Positions 33,801 to 46,100 of a DNA stretch of 64,000 nucleotides are shown here, in pieces; position 1 is the stretch's first letter, and every line of letters starts with the position of its first letter. The stretch lies in contig CM073887.1 of the NCBI GenBank assembly GCA_037176705.1, positions 61,093,001 to 61,157,000 of the forward strand, read 5' to 3'. Both the position numbers and the translations under genes were made by a program. Origin of the DNA: Molossus alvarezi. Lineage: Eukaryota > Chordata > Mammalia > Chiroptera > Molossidae. The notes beneath the pieces are model-generated. The model was given only the letters and a program-made list of their open reading frames with translations. It did not search any database and was not told where the DNA came from.

Positions 33801-35960
33801 ATGGCTCCCTGTGGCCCTCAGTCTAACATTTCAGGCCCACTCAGCTCTAACTTCTCCCATGCCTGGGTGGTCTCATCTTACAACAATGCTCCCCCAACCT
33901 GCCACTGGGCAATCTGCCTGGACCAAACCCCTCATGCTTTAAGGCCCATCTCCTGCTGCCCTCCTCCAGGCAGCCCTCCCTGGCCCTCAAACAGAGCCCC
34001 TTGTTCCCTCCTGGGACCGCAAACCTTTCCCTCCCTTTGGTCCACCCCAGACCCCAAAGGCTGGGTGCATCTGCATCTCACTGTGTCTCCACCAGACTGG
34101 GAGCAAGCTGGGTGTGGAGCTAGTCTCTTTGGAGGGCTGGTATCACACTACCCAGGATGGGCCCCGAGAGAACTTTGCTGAATCAATGTGAGGCTCAGAG
34201 AAGGGCAGTGACTTCACCCGGAGACACAACCCCTGAACTTCTAAAGAACCTTTCAACCCTAACAATGCTTTCTTTCCTCTGCCTTGGTGCTCCCGCCCTC
34301 AGGGAGCCTCTGGAACCCCAAAACTGCCTGAGCCCCTCCTTTGACCTCCCCAAAGACCCGGCCAGAAAGCAGGCAGTTATTCCAGCAGCAAGAATGAGGC
34401 CAGTCTGGTGGCCCACTTAGCACTGGAGGAGGGAGGAAGACAGCTCACATACACACACACATGGACACCACAGACAAGCCCTGGCCCCAGACCTGGGGTC
34501 AAACTCCAGGTGCCCAGGGACCCACCCAGTAACCTCTCCAGCAAGCCTTTCTTGGGGAGGGCCCTGACCCCAACTTAGCAGCCCTTCCCTTCCCCACCCA
34601 CAGTTCCCCCTGTTAAGCCCCAACTAGGGCAGGTACTCTCCTTGGATGACCCAGAACAGACAGCAGGACCTCTCTGGGCCTCAGTTTTGAGCATATGAAA
34701 AATGAGGCTTCCCATACCGGCTCTGCAAAACCCACACATGTTCATGTGGGATGCAGAGTAGGGGCTAATCAATGGAGTGAAAATATGCTCACCCAAGAGA
34801 GGTAGGAAGAGGGACCTGGGCTGGACACCTAACCCCAGCTCCAGAGAAGCTAGCAAAGGCCACCCTCTCAATGGGGACTCCAACCTAGGACAGCTCAGGC
34901 CTTCTCAGAAACGTTCACTCCACCCTAAGCCGAGCCACCTAAGTTTCAGGGATTTTCCAGGAGCCCCAAGTCTCATCCCACTCCTGGCTTCTGGGGGTGG
35001 AGCAGAGGTGTGGTCAAATCCAGCTGCCCTACCCATCCTCCCCAACGTCCAGCGGCAGTTTCCGGTGACCTAAGGCCCAGGGTGAGCCCAGGGCGGGTAC
35101 CCACTGGTAGGCAGGCCCAGCTCCCCCCAACAATAGAGTCCTCCTCCTGAAGGAGGCCGCCCTGTGCCACCCCAGCCTCACTTTGGCCAACGCCTTCTTG
35201 GCCAGGGCGACTTTGGAAGTGATATTTGACCCCAAGGGCACGCCGTATTGATCCCCATGGCCGCAGACAATGGCCCATGGACGCTGTGCGCTGCACAGTC
35301 CAAGTCCCACGTTCGATTCCCGCGGGGACCCGCACGACAACGTTCCCAACGGTTAGGGTCCCACCCTTGACAGCACCCCAACCCCTCTACGTTCGGAGAT
35401 GAACCCTCTCTGGAGAAAAGGGAGGGAGGGAGGAGGAGTGAGGCACTGGGGCGGAAGACTCAAGGGACCACCTGATGGGAGGAACTGCATCCATACAGCA
35501 CCGACTGTATACACAATCCCAGGAATGGAATGGAGAGGGGAACAGGGGGTTGTGCTCTATCTCAGAGGAGTAGTGGAAGCCCAGGAAGGTCAGCACCAGG
35601 CCCAAGGTGACCGAGCAGGTCAGGGCCCAGGCCGGGCCGGGTGCAGGCAGTGGGGCGCGGATGGGAGGCTCACCGGCAGGTGTAGCTGAGGTTGCGGCGG
35701 ATGCTCCGCTTGAAGAAGCTCTTGCAGCCCTCGCAGGTGAAGACACCGTAGTGCTTGCCACTCGACTTGTCCCCGCACACCACGCAGTCCACCTGCAGCC
35801 CCGGCCGCTCCTCGTCGCCCGGCTCCGCGTCGCTGGCAGCGCCGGGTGGTGAGACCGAGTCTTCCTCGGCCGCGCGCGGGTAGACGCCCGCCTTGTCCAC
35901 ACCGTTCGTGTCTCCGCCGCCGCCGCCGGGGCCGCCCCAGCCGCCGGTCACCATGGCCAT
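27875..35960 (-). CDS. NR2F6: Nuclear receptor NR2F6 (EAR2, COUP-TF family)
   Basis: Orphan nuclear receptor that binds direct repeats as a homo- or heterodimer and mostly represses. Four coding exons, in transcript order: 35960-35674, 32184-32090, 29980-29414, 28149-27875. They give 407 residues against 404 in human. The start is [17 protein letters not shown]. The C4 DNA-binding domain spans [20 protein letters not shown] to [11 protein letters not shown], with P-box CEGCKS. The ligand-binding domain fills exons 3 and 4 ([40 protein letters not shown]) and ends NWPYGSGQ. A second Met two codons in (MVTGG) is an alternative start. All splice joins keep frame. Confidence 0.97.
30690..30905 (+). 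repeat. MIR SINE remnant
   Basis: CACCTCTCTGATCTG..GTTTCCCCATCTGTAAGATT..AGTACTTGGCACACAGTCAG matches MIR order. An old repeat of unclear family follows (ACATTTATTGAGCACCTTCT) to about 31040. Confidence 0.65.
33765..34160 (+). repeat. L2-like LINE fragment
   Basis: Weak but ordered match to the L2 3' region (ACACCCTCCATGGCTCCCTG, AGGCCCATCTCCTGCTGCCC), in NR2F6 intron 1. Confidence 0.4.
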
Positions 35961-37130
35961 AGTCCCAGGGCAGCGGGGCCGGGGCGCCCCCTCCGCGCTC
36001 CTCCCGCCGGGCACCCGTCGGCCCGGGGGACTCTATCGGGTGCGCATCCGGCCCCGGCGCGCGGGGGGCACCGGCTGCACCCCCCAAAAAAGTTTTGCAG
36101 CAACTTCCTGCGGCCGGTCCGCCCGCCCGGGCAGAACTGGTCGGGCCGGTTCCAGGCCAACTTTCCCACGCGTGCGCTAGACCGGGCCCGGGGCCGGAGG
36201 GGCGCGCTAGAGTCGCGGGCCGGGGACCCCGGGGACTCGCTCCCCACCGCCCTGGGGCCCCGGCGGGGGCGCGCGGGCCATGGCCCGGGCCAGGCTACGC
36301 AGGGGGCGCCCTCTGGCCTGGCCGCCTCTGGGCCGGGTGCTGCGGCCAACTTAGCGGGCCGCCATCCGGGCGCGGGAGGCCGGAGGGAAAGTTTGGCCGC
36401 AAGTTGCGCGGCCTCCTGCAGCGAGGGTAAGGGGCGGCGGGCGCGCGCCGGGGCCGGTCGCCGCGCCCCCTGGGTCTCCGGGGCCCCCCGGCGGCCGTTC
36501 GGGGCCTGCAGGGCCGCGGGCCGGCGTTTCCCGAGCTGCTGCCCTTGCTGTGGCCGCGTATACCAGGCCTGGGCCTGAGCTTGGGCCCGAGCCTCGCTTT
36601 CGCCGCCGCCGCCGCCGCCGCCAACCCCGTGCGCTGGCCTCGCGCTGCGGCCGGTTTGACACACAACGTTCCATTCGCGGGGAGGGCAGGGGGCGGGGGC
36701 GGGGGCGGGGGCAGGGGCGCGCGCCGTGGGCTGGGGGCGGGCGCTCGTTGCCCCGGCGACAGCCGCCCTTATAAGGGCATGGGTGGCCGTGCGCGGCGCC
36801 GGGCGCCGGCGGGAGGGGCGAGGACGGAGCGTGGGGCCGTTTGGCCTGACCCTCCCCCTCCTCATCCCCGCCCCCCTTCTCGGCCGCTCCAGCCTTAACC
36901 CCTGCCCGGCCGCAGCGGGAACCTGGGCAGCAGCTGCCCTCTGCCCTTCCGCAGCCTCGCCAAGATACCTTTTCAAGGCCCTCCCCTCCACCTCCGGTTT
37001 TGGACTTTGCGTCGCTCCACCGCCCTCAAGGCGCCCCTCGGAAGCCCCTCATTCCCGGCAGAAGCAGTAATAGGGGTCCAGTTGCACCAGGGGGGCATGC
37101 CCATGTGTAATACACGCGCGCGCGCGCGAG
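35600..37130. promoter_or_regulatory. NR2F6: NR2F6 CpG-island promoter
   Basis: Dense CpG and very high GC run from exon 1 to about 37.1 kb. The region holds (GCC)n at 36603-36621, (GGGGGC)n GC-box/G-quadruplex-type repeats at 36688-36716, and CCGCCCCC near 36868. The transcription start cannot be placed from sequence. Long reading frames on both strands here are a by-product of high GC. Confidence 0.75.
35674..35960 (-). CDS. NR2F6: NR2F6 exon 1: N-terminus and first zinc finger
   Basis: The exon encodes a Gly-rich N-terminus and the first zinc finger with P-box CEGCKS, ending at TYR-THR-CYS-CG before the donor GTGAGC. The second finger, [20 protein letters not shown], comes from 32184-32090. 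Splitting the DNA-binding domain across these two exons is usual for this family. Confidence 0.95.
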
Positions 37131-37132
37131 CG
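37094..37132. repeat. Alternating CG dinucleotide tract
   Basis: ACACGCGCGCGCGCGCGAG is an alternating purine-pyrimidine run of the kind that can adopt Z-DNA, at the outer edge of the NR2F6 CpG island. Confidence 0.7.
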
Positions 37133-37134
37133 GT

Positions 37135-40125
37135 CACGCCCGTGCTCACACCCGTACACCCTGGGGCATTGCACAGTTGCAAAATGGATTGTGTTTGCTT
37201 CCTCTTCCAGTAAATCGCCGCGTCCGACCCCCACCCTTCCAGGCTCTGCTTGGGCGAACACCTGGTGCTCAGAACATCCAGGGGGCAGGGATGTGGTGGT
37301 TGGCGGCTGGAGAGGACGTGAGGTGAGGGGGGTCCCTCGCCGGAATTTCAGGCCTCTGGGGGCAGGTCGCCCACCCGCCTGACGAGGTTGGAGGCGACAG
37401 GAATGCCCACCACCCCTAACGGGGCCTGCCCCTGCCCCTTTAATTTCCTTTTTTTCCTGTGCTTTATAGAAAGAGCTTGGCCAGGCGACCGGCTGGACTG
37501 CAGATGTCTCTCCCAGGCTCCCAGAGCTCTCCCAGCTGCCGCCCGCCTGCAAAACCTCCCCATCCCCCGCAACCCAACCCAGACCCTGCGCTGGGGCCAG
37601 CAGCATTTATTAAACACCTTTTGAATGTTCCCAAGCTGCTTCTGGCAGAACATGAGCCCCTGGCTCTGGACTTGTTAACGTTTAACCGGCTAGAAAAGCC
37701 CTTCCTTTCACCTTTCACCTTGGAGTCCCGAAGGTCCAGTCGCCAAGCCTTATCTTCTGCCCTGCCCTGCCCTACCCTGCCCAGAGCCAGACACGTGGTC
37801 ATGTGGCTGGGCCTCCGAGGGCTGTAAGGGCAGGAGAGCAGTACCCTCTGCCCCCGAGGCCCCAATGCCCTCCTTTCTCAGGAAGGGGCCTTAGGAAAAG
37901 GTACCCCCTCTGCAGATGACATCTGAAGAAGCCCCCTGGGGAAGAGGGCTGGGGAGGTGTGGGGGAGGGGGGACGAAAGCCAGCACAGTCCTCCACAGCT
38001 CTGGGACTCTGGGCCTCCCAGGGAGGCTCTGGGCCTCCCAGGGAGCTTTACATAAATCGCTGAATGGGAGATGGGGAAGGTTTCAACAGGTATAGAGAGC
38101 AGAAAGGACTAGGGTTAGACATAAGCAAGGACTGCCCATGTGTCTTAACTAGAGTGGACTTCTGCCATGTAAGCCTTGCTGGGGGAGGGGAGCCTGGGTG
38201 GTTAGAGAGGACTCTTTAATTCTGGGGCTGCCTGGGAATGTGGGGGTGCTGGATGGTTATTTGAAGTGAGGACACGGGTCCTAGGTTCCTGACCTGGATC
38301 TTCCAGGATCCTTGGTATGGGAATGGGGGGTTCAGAAAGGGAGACTTAGAAGAAAGAGAAGGTTCAGGAAAGAGAGTGAGAGTGGGGCTGGAGAAGGAAG
38401 GAGGCAGGGATCAGAGGTTTGAGAGACACAAGTCTGGGGCAGGGGGGCTCAGAAGTGACTGGCTGGGGCCGGATTGGAGACTAGGGGAAGAAGGCTGGCT
38501 GCAGATCCCAGACCCTTTAGTAGGTCCAACCCCTGATGGCTGTCCTGCCCCCTCCCAGTAGCACCACTGATCCTGCACCCCCTGGGGCCTGCCTGCAAGG
38601 AGGGGAGAGTGGAGGTCCAGATCCGCCCCCCTGACCCCTGCCCGTGGCCCCGCGGTGACATTTGACCTTGCGGCAGCCACAGACCGGGGACAAAGAGACC
38701 TGGGTCCATCTGCCTCGGGGGCACCCGTGGGAACGGCCAGACCCTACACTGAGAGGCCTGGGAATCAGCCCCCTCCTCCAGCACAGATTCCTTCCCCACC
38801 CTCCAACAGGTGACCTTGTCTCCTTTTGTCCCCTCCCCCACAGGCTACCTGGTAGGACTGGGAACTAAGGTCATTCTTGGACTCGGGGTGGGGGGAGAAC
38901 AAGAGGGTATAAGGTCAGCTCTTCTGCCCACCGCAGGGGCGTCATTGCCCGCCTCTGTTTCCCTGCTGTTATCCAAGCCTGCCACAGTCTAGAGAGAGTG
39001 CTCAGGGGTCCCAAGGTTGCCAGCCCCAGCGCTCCCCGAGGCGTCTTTAGATCAGGAGGACCTGACTGACACAAACCTCAGGCCGGTCTCGCCTTTCCCA
39101 AAGGCAGCCACCCCCCACACACCTCTACAGGTTTGGCCTGGGAAACGCCCCCAGCACCAACCTGAGGAGGAAAACCTAGCTAATCCCCAACATGGATTTC
39201 AGCTACCGCCCAGGAGGGGACAGTTGGCCCCTAAATCCAGGTAGGCTGGGTGGATCCCAGCCCAACTCTTTCCACCAGCCAAACCAGGTTGGAAGGGCAG
39301 GGAAGTGTGGCCTATGCAAATGACATGCTAATCAGATGCCTGTTATTAACCTGACACTAACACCTCCCACAGCTCCTGTAGCCGGGGGGTGAAAGCTAGG
39401 ATTAGCTTCACAGGGGGCCATCCAGGACTTCTAGGGCCCAGTGTGCCTCCTGCTCACCATCAGCACACAGAGTTCCTCGGAGCCTGTAGTATAGACCCCT
39501 GAGTTTCTGCTTTCAGGTTTTTAAGCCCTTTACCTTACTCCACATTCTTTGCACACAAGTTCCAAAGCTGCATCTGATTCCTCCCACCCCCCACACCCTG
39601 AAGCACAATGCCCTTCCAGCAAACATTCCACACCCTGAAACATGGGGGCCCCAGTCATCCTGGGGTTTGGGCATCTTCCTCTTGGAAGCATCTGCCAGGC
39701 CGAACCTAGCGTTTCCTAAGGGGGTGAGCAGAGGAAGATGTGCCCTGCCCAGACCCCATGGACCCCTTTCTGGCTTCTGGAGACAGGTGAGAGCTGGAAT
39801 ATCAGCTCTGGCTTTGTAACCTCATTGACCACTGAATCCCCCCAGCCAGCCCTTGGGACCCTGTTCCCACAGCCCAGGATGCCTCTAGCATGACCCCGCT
39901 GACCCCCATTCACATGCCACATGGTGCCAGGTGAAAGACACCAGATCTTTTTCAAATGCCTACCAACAACTCATCAGTCCCAAGACACCCAAGTATATTA
40001 GCCCCATCACACCAACCCAAACACGCCTCAACATGCAAAGTCACACCACATGACATCACTCCAGGGCAGTTTATGACATAGCCTGCCACCACTGTCTAGT
40101 ACATTTAGACATGGCCAAGTATGGA
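37135..40125. other. NR2F6-USHBP1 intergenic region, no gene seen
   Basis: No exon-like coding signal was found. A 20-bp unit, GGCTCTGGGCCTCCCAGGGA, occurs twice in tandem around 38008-38045. A motif-rich stretch at 39312-39365 (ATGCAAAT, ATGCTAAT, CAGATG) is described under findings. Confidence 0.5.
40070..40075 (-). terminator. USHBP1: Candidate variant poly(A) signal for USHBP1
   Basis: TTTATG on the plus strand reads CATAAA on the gene strand, about 55 nt past the stop. No canonical AATAAA was seen nearby, so this is tentative. Confidence 0.3.
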
Positions 40126-40127
40126 GC

Positions 40128-43100
40128 CTACAGAAAGGTCTCCCCTGGCTGGGGAGATGGGCGGGGTGGCCTGGGCTTCCCCAGGACTCTTGTAGTGGCT
40201 TCTAGCATAGCCAGCTCCTCTGCATGTCTGGCCTCCATTAGTGTCACCTGCTGTTCCAGCTTCCTTCGTTGTTCTTCCTGCTTCCGTTGGGCTCCTCGGA
40301 AGGCCAGGACCAGGGCTCTGGAGGGGTGAGGGGGCTGAGCCAGGATATAGCCTCCACCCCACCCAAGACAGGGGCTATGTACTCCCTGACTGGGTCTTCC
40401 TGGGATCCTTGTGTCGCTCAGCAGGGGCTGACACACATTAGGCACCATGGGAGATGTGGGATGGATTGAATGTGCAGCCCACCTTATAGGAGCAAAGCTG
40501 AAGCCCAGAGAAAGCCAAGAATGCTTCTGAGGTCACCAAGGAAGGGAGACCCACCTGTGAGCTTTACATAAATCGCTGTTTAGCTTGGCACTCTGAGCAC
40601 GTCTGACTCGCCCCTTCTGAGCGACCTGTTCCAGCTCCTCCCGCAGAAACTGCAGCTGCTCCCACAGGCCCAGGGCCCTGGTGCAGAAGTGGGGAGAGAA
40701 GGGCTCACAGCCATAGCCAATCCTGTCTTCCTTCTACCCACCTACCTGCCCACAGTGTTTCCATGGGAACATACCTGTATACAGGTGCACACCCAGCCTG
40801 TCACTGCTATACACAACACCCCCACGGGCTCTCACATATGAACCACCACCACCCTCTCAGGCCAAATATCCCCCTACCCAGGACCCAGGCACACACCGGG
40901 TGAGTGATGCTGACAGTTCCTGAGCTAGCTCCTCTGGATCCTGCACTTTTCCCTCCTGGCCTCCATCGATGCCCCTGCTGCCTCCAGGGATAGCAGGGCC
41001 CTGAAGGAAGCGGATGGGAGGGAAATGACAATGGCCTAGGTCAAGGATGTGCTCAGCTCAGGCTGGATGTTGATATCCAGACTGTGGCAGCCATAGTCCT
41101 TTTCCTCACAGAGCTCCCAGTCTATGAGATGCCCCAATAAGGGTATAATTACTCCCCAACAAGAGAAATAAGTAACAGGTGATCTTATCTGAAGGTAGTT
41201 CAGGAGGTCTTCCTGAAGGAGGTGATGTCTAAACTCAGACCTGCAGGAGGTCAAGGACTTAACTAGACAAAGAAGGTAGTGACCTGTGTTCCTGGCAGGG
41301 GCACAGCAGGTACAAAGGCTTAGTGGTAGAAGAGATGATTCAAAGGAGGGTTCTATAAGCCACCGAAGGCTTTAAGCCAGTGGTTCTCAACCTTCCTAAT
41401 GCTGCGACAGTTCCTTTAATACAGTTCCTCATGTTGTGGTGACCCCCAACCATAAAATTATTTTCATTGCTACTTCATAACTGTAATTTTGCTACTGTTA
41501 TGAATCGCCATCAGAAATATGTGTTTTCTGATGGTTTTAGGCGACCCCTGTGAAAGGGTCGTTCGATCCCCAAAGGGGTCGCAACCCACAGGTTGAGAAC
41601 CGCTGCTTTAAGCAGAGGGAAGACATGATTGACAGAAAGGGGCAAAAAAGGAAGGATGCAGGGAGGGAGCTAGAACCAAAATTTAGGAAGAGATGAAGCA
41701 TGGGCTGGGGCTATTGGAGTGGAGAGGGGGAATATGAATAGGCCTGTGGGATATGAAGGAGGAAGTACAGGCTTGAGTGAAAGACACTGTACCCCTGGGG
41801 CTTATTATGCTCAATACCCTCAAAAAAAGAAGCCCAAAGCCCTAGCCAGTTTGGCTCAGCGATTAGAGCGTCAGCCTGCAGACTGAAGGGTCACAGGTTC
41901 AATTCTCGGTCAAGGGCATGTGTTGCAGGTTGCAGGTTTGATCCCTGGCCCTGGTCAGGATCACACAGGAGGCAGCCAATTGATGTGTCTTTCTCACATT
42001 GATGTTTCTCTCTTTCCCTCCCTCCCTCCCTTCCATTCTATCTGAATATCAATGGAAAAGTAGCCTCAGGTGAGGATTAACAACAACAAAAAAGTACAAA
42101 GTATGAACTTTAACCTGCAGCTTACCAATTAATTTCTTTGTGCAGAAATGGAAACAGGCTTGGCCAGAGACATTTAGCCAGTAGTATACTGCTATCCCTA
42201 CTAGGTCCAGGCAGGACTACTCACCTGGGACCATGCCTCCTCATCTCCACTGCTCCCACCACTACTGTCACCACCACCGCTGTTAGCCCCACAAGTCTGG
42301 AGCTGTGCCTGCTCCCACCGCAGCTGCTCCAACAGGAGCACATGAACTGGGCCCTGGGCTCGGAGGGCAGCCTCCTGCAGCTCCAGACCCCTCTTCTCCC
42401 TCCGCACAAGCTGTAGCCTCAGCATCAGGTCCTCCAGTGTCTCCTGAGAAACCAAGGAGAGGGCGAAGAATTTGTGCCTCTAGGGTCAACTTCTGGCAAA
42501 ACTAAGGCCTCAAACAGCATCCACTGAGGACTGGTCAAGCAAGAACTCAAACCCTTATCATGATCTTGTGTGGTAAGAAATATCATCCTCCCATAAAAAC
42601 TACAGCTGTAGATATGACAGTTCAGAGAGGGCAAGTATTTTAGACAAGGTCAAGTAGCAGCTCAGTGGAAGGGTCTGGAGTTTCTCCAAGTTCAGAACCT
42701 TAGGTCTTTCACACAAGGCTACAAAGCTCAGATTGTGTCCCTTGCCCCATTTCTTTTTCACAGGAAGGGCATTTTGGAGAGCCATATTCAAAGTCTTATG
42801 AGAAACTGAATTCCAAAGGACAAACTCCTATTCAGCCCTCAACACCCCAGCCCCAATTCTCCTCCTTCCAGGAAGCCTACCCTCTAGCTCAGCAGAACTT
42901 TCCCTTGCTACTTGGTCACCTAAATCACAGGAAAGACTGACATAGTAACCACCGCCCATGTGTACCCTTGTGGCCTCCAGGTCCTGCTGGATCTGTATCT
43001 TCTCCAGCCGGGGCAGGGCTGGGCCAAGTTGAGTCCCCAGAATGGCCTGCACCAGGGCTTCTGCATGGGGCACCGTGGGCATGGGTGCCAAGGTGGGGCC

Positions 43101-46100
43101 AGGCTCTGGGAGAATCTTCACCAGAGCACGGCGCTCCTGGAGACGCTGGACATAGCCTCGGAGCTGAATAGCCACCTCCTGTAGTGTGGGCCCATCCACA
43201 CTGCTGCCCTCAGGGCTATAGAAAACAGAAGAGGGGCCTGTGTCAACACTGGAAGGCATAGTTATACTAACTTCATGCCAACTCTGGTGGACTCCATCGT
43301 CTTTCATCTTACTGTCCATTATGGATCCTATGCCATCTGTGGTGGGCACTGTCATACTAACATGATGTGCACTATAATGTAAACCCCAATGGGCACCATT
43401 ATTAATCAAGAAAACATAGTGAACACCATCACACCAATGGGCACCATTGCTCATGCCAACATGGTGGACGCCATCATGCCAACACAACGGGCATCGTCAC
43501 AGCTTGCCATCCCTATTTGGCAGCATCATACCAATCTTATTAAGCACTGTCATGCCAGTGGGCACAATCACCTATCTTCATGCCAACCCTGGTGGGTCCT
43601 ATATCAACCCCAAAGGCTGTCAACTACCATGATTCATTTGTTGAGTAGCAACCAGCCAGCTCTAGTCAGGTCTCCACAAGGTCAACTCTGTGAGCCCCAT
43701 TCTCCGATCAGGACCCCATTTACTGGCCCGCCCAGTTCCAGGGGTTCCCAGGAGTACCTTGGCTGGGGATCCCACAGTGTCTCTCCATTCATGGCAGCCT
43801 CCTCTTGAGCCAGCAGCCTCTGAGCCTCCTTCTCAGCTGCCTCCAGGTCACTTTTGGGGACTTCTGCTCTTGAGTCTGCCTCCCGGAGAGTGAGCAGGAC
43901 CCCATACACTTCCTCACAATGCTCACTGTGGGACACCCATTCTGAGTGCTCCAGGACACCCAGCCCCATCTTTTTGTGTGATGTTTTCACTTCCTCCTGG
44001 TTCCCTCACTTTTCCTCAATGCCCACCCCTGGAGGGCATGCAAACCCCTTTAGCATCCTTGGACTAAAATTGCCTTAAATTAATCTCCATGGTGAGGGAA
44101 AGTACTTTCCTGCAGGAGCCCTGCCTCTCTTTGTGGATCAGAGCCATCCTCTAAGGGCACCCATTCTCTTCCCAGCCAATGACAACGTGGATGGGATGCA
44201 CTGACCTGTACTGCAAGGCCAGACGTAGTGCTGTGGCCTCAGACTCCCAAAGGCCCAGCTGCATGCTGAGGCCTTCACACCGGCCCTTGTATCCCTGGAG
44301 CACAGCCGACAGCAGACGGTTAAAGCATTTGAGCTTTTCAATGTTCCTGCGTCCAAAGGTGGTAAAGAGGAAAAGTGAGAAGCTTCACAGGGCAGTCAGG
44401 GCCTGACAGATTTTTGCCCTCCTCCCCCCGCCCCTTCAGCTCCAGACTCTTGGGTTTATATCCTAGCAGAGGAGGTAATGGTGCCCTTAAGAGCTCAGCA
44501 TTTGTTTCTCTTACCCCTGGAGCTGCTCCATCTGAGCTTCCACAATGTGCATCTCAGGGGCGAGGGGCTGGCTGGGGAGAAGCCCAAGGGTTGGAATGCT
44601 GGAATCACTCTGGAGGCGCCGCAGCAGGGGGTGCGACAGGGAGAAGGGATCCTGACAATAAGAGGGGATTTGATTCACCCAGATTGTCATCAAGAACTCA
44701 GTACCGCCCTGACCACTTTGGCTCAGCAGTTGGGGCATTGGCCTGCGGTCTGGGGAGACCCGGGTTCGGTTCCCGCTAAGGGCACATACCTCGGTTGCAA
44801 TTTGTCCCCGGCCCTGGTTGGGTCGTGCAGATGGCGACCACTCAGTGTGTCCCTTTCGCATTGATGTTTCTCTCTCTCTCTCTCCCTCCCACTCTATCTG
44901 AACAAAAAAATGGAGAACAGTGTCCTCGAATGAGGATAAAAAAATTAAAATAAATAAAAACAGCTTAGTACCATGGATTTAGACTTTTCCACCCCCAGAA
45001 GCTGTTGGATCACATGGCCAAGATTTGGGTCTCACTGTCCCAAACCCTGAGGATTTCAAATTAGTGGTTTTGAGCTTCCCACACTCACCTGCGAGATCCA
45101 GGGCTCCCCAGTGGCCCCAGAGCTGCTAGAACCGCTGCCCAAGCCACCCACCTGGCTGTGGGAGGGAGGGGGGAAGGACTCCAGCCTCAGCAGGGAATCC
45201 TGCAGCTCCTGAACCTAGCAGGGGAGTATGGGTGATGCCAGCATTGGGGGCTCCAAATACCCATCCACCCTCCCTAAGACCGGTTCTTGGGTCAGTAGCA
45301 AGAGCCCCAGCTGGAAGGCAGGAGCCCCAGATACTCACTGCAGCAAATCCCTCACTACATAATTTTGGGCAACTTACTCAGGTACTCAAGACTCTCTTTC
45401 TTTAGATATACAGATAGCTAACAGGAACATGGAAAGGTACTCAATATAATTAATAATCAATATAACTAATAACCACTGAGCAACACCAGCTGGGCAATAA
45501 AAACCTATTTTTTAAAAAGACAAGAAGTCCGGCCGGTGTGGCTCAGTGGTTGAGTCAACACATGCACTAAGAGGTCACCGGTTCGATTCCCAGTCAGGAC
45601 ACATGCCCAGGTTGTGGGCCTAATCCCCAGTGGGGGTCATGCAGGAGGCAGCCAGTCAATGTTCTCTCTCATCAATGTTTCTATCTCTCTCTCTCCCTCT
45701 CACTTTCTCTCTCTCTCAAATCAATAAAAGAAAAAAAATTTTTTTTAAAGACAAGGAAGCCCTGGTTGGTTTGGCTCAGCGGTTAGAGCGTCGGCCTGCG
45801 GTCCCGAGAGACCCGGGTTCAGTTCCCTCTAAGGGCACGTACCTCAGTTGCAGTTTGTCCCCGGCCCTGGTTGGGTTGTGCAGGTGGCAGCCACTCGATG
45901 CTTCTCTCTCTCTCTCTCCCTCCCACTCTATCTGAACAAAAAATGGAAAAATGTCCTCAGGTGAGAAAAAAAAAGACAAAAAATAACAAATGTTGGTGAG
46001 GATGTGGAGAAAACAGAACCCTTGTGCACTGATGGGATTATAAACAGTATGGAGTTTCCCCAAAAAAATTAAGATTAGAACTACCATAGGATCCAGCAAT

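Noticed and set aside
35278..35340. Possible tRNA gene (GTTCGATTCC B-box)
   Set aside because: No A-box, anticodon stem or closing acceptor stem could be drawn around it. More likely a chance match or an old SINE relic in NR2F6 intron 1.
35948..36991. 347-codon minus-strand reading frame over the NR2F6 CpG island
   Set aside because: Composition is Ala/Arg/Pro/Gly from GC bias. It overlaps the NR2F6 start in another frame, and opposite-strand frames there are equally open.
37049..37606. 185-codon minus-strand frame upstream of NR2F6
   Set aside because: No similarity to anything I recognise, no splice or start context, and it spans a CG dinucleotide repeat.
43250..43625. CRISPR-like array
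   Set aside because: Repeats are degenerate with no unique spacers, and the locus is mammalian.
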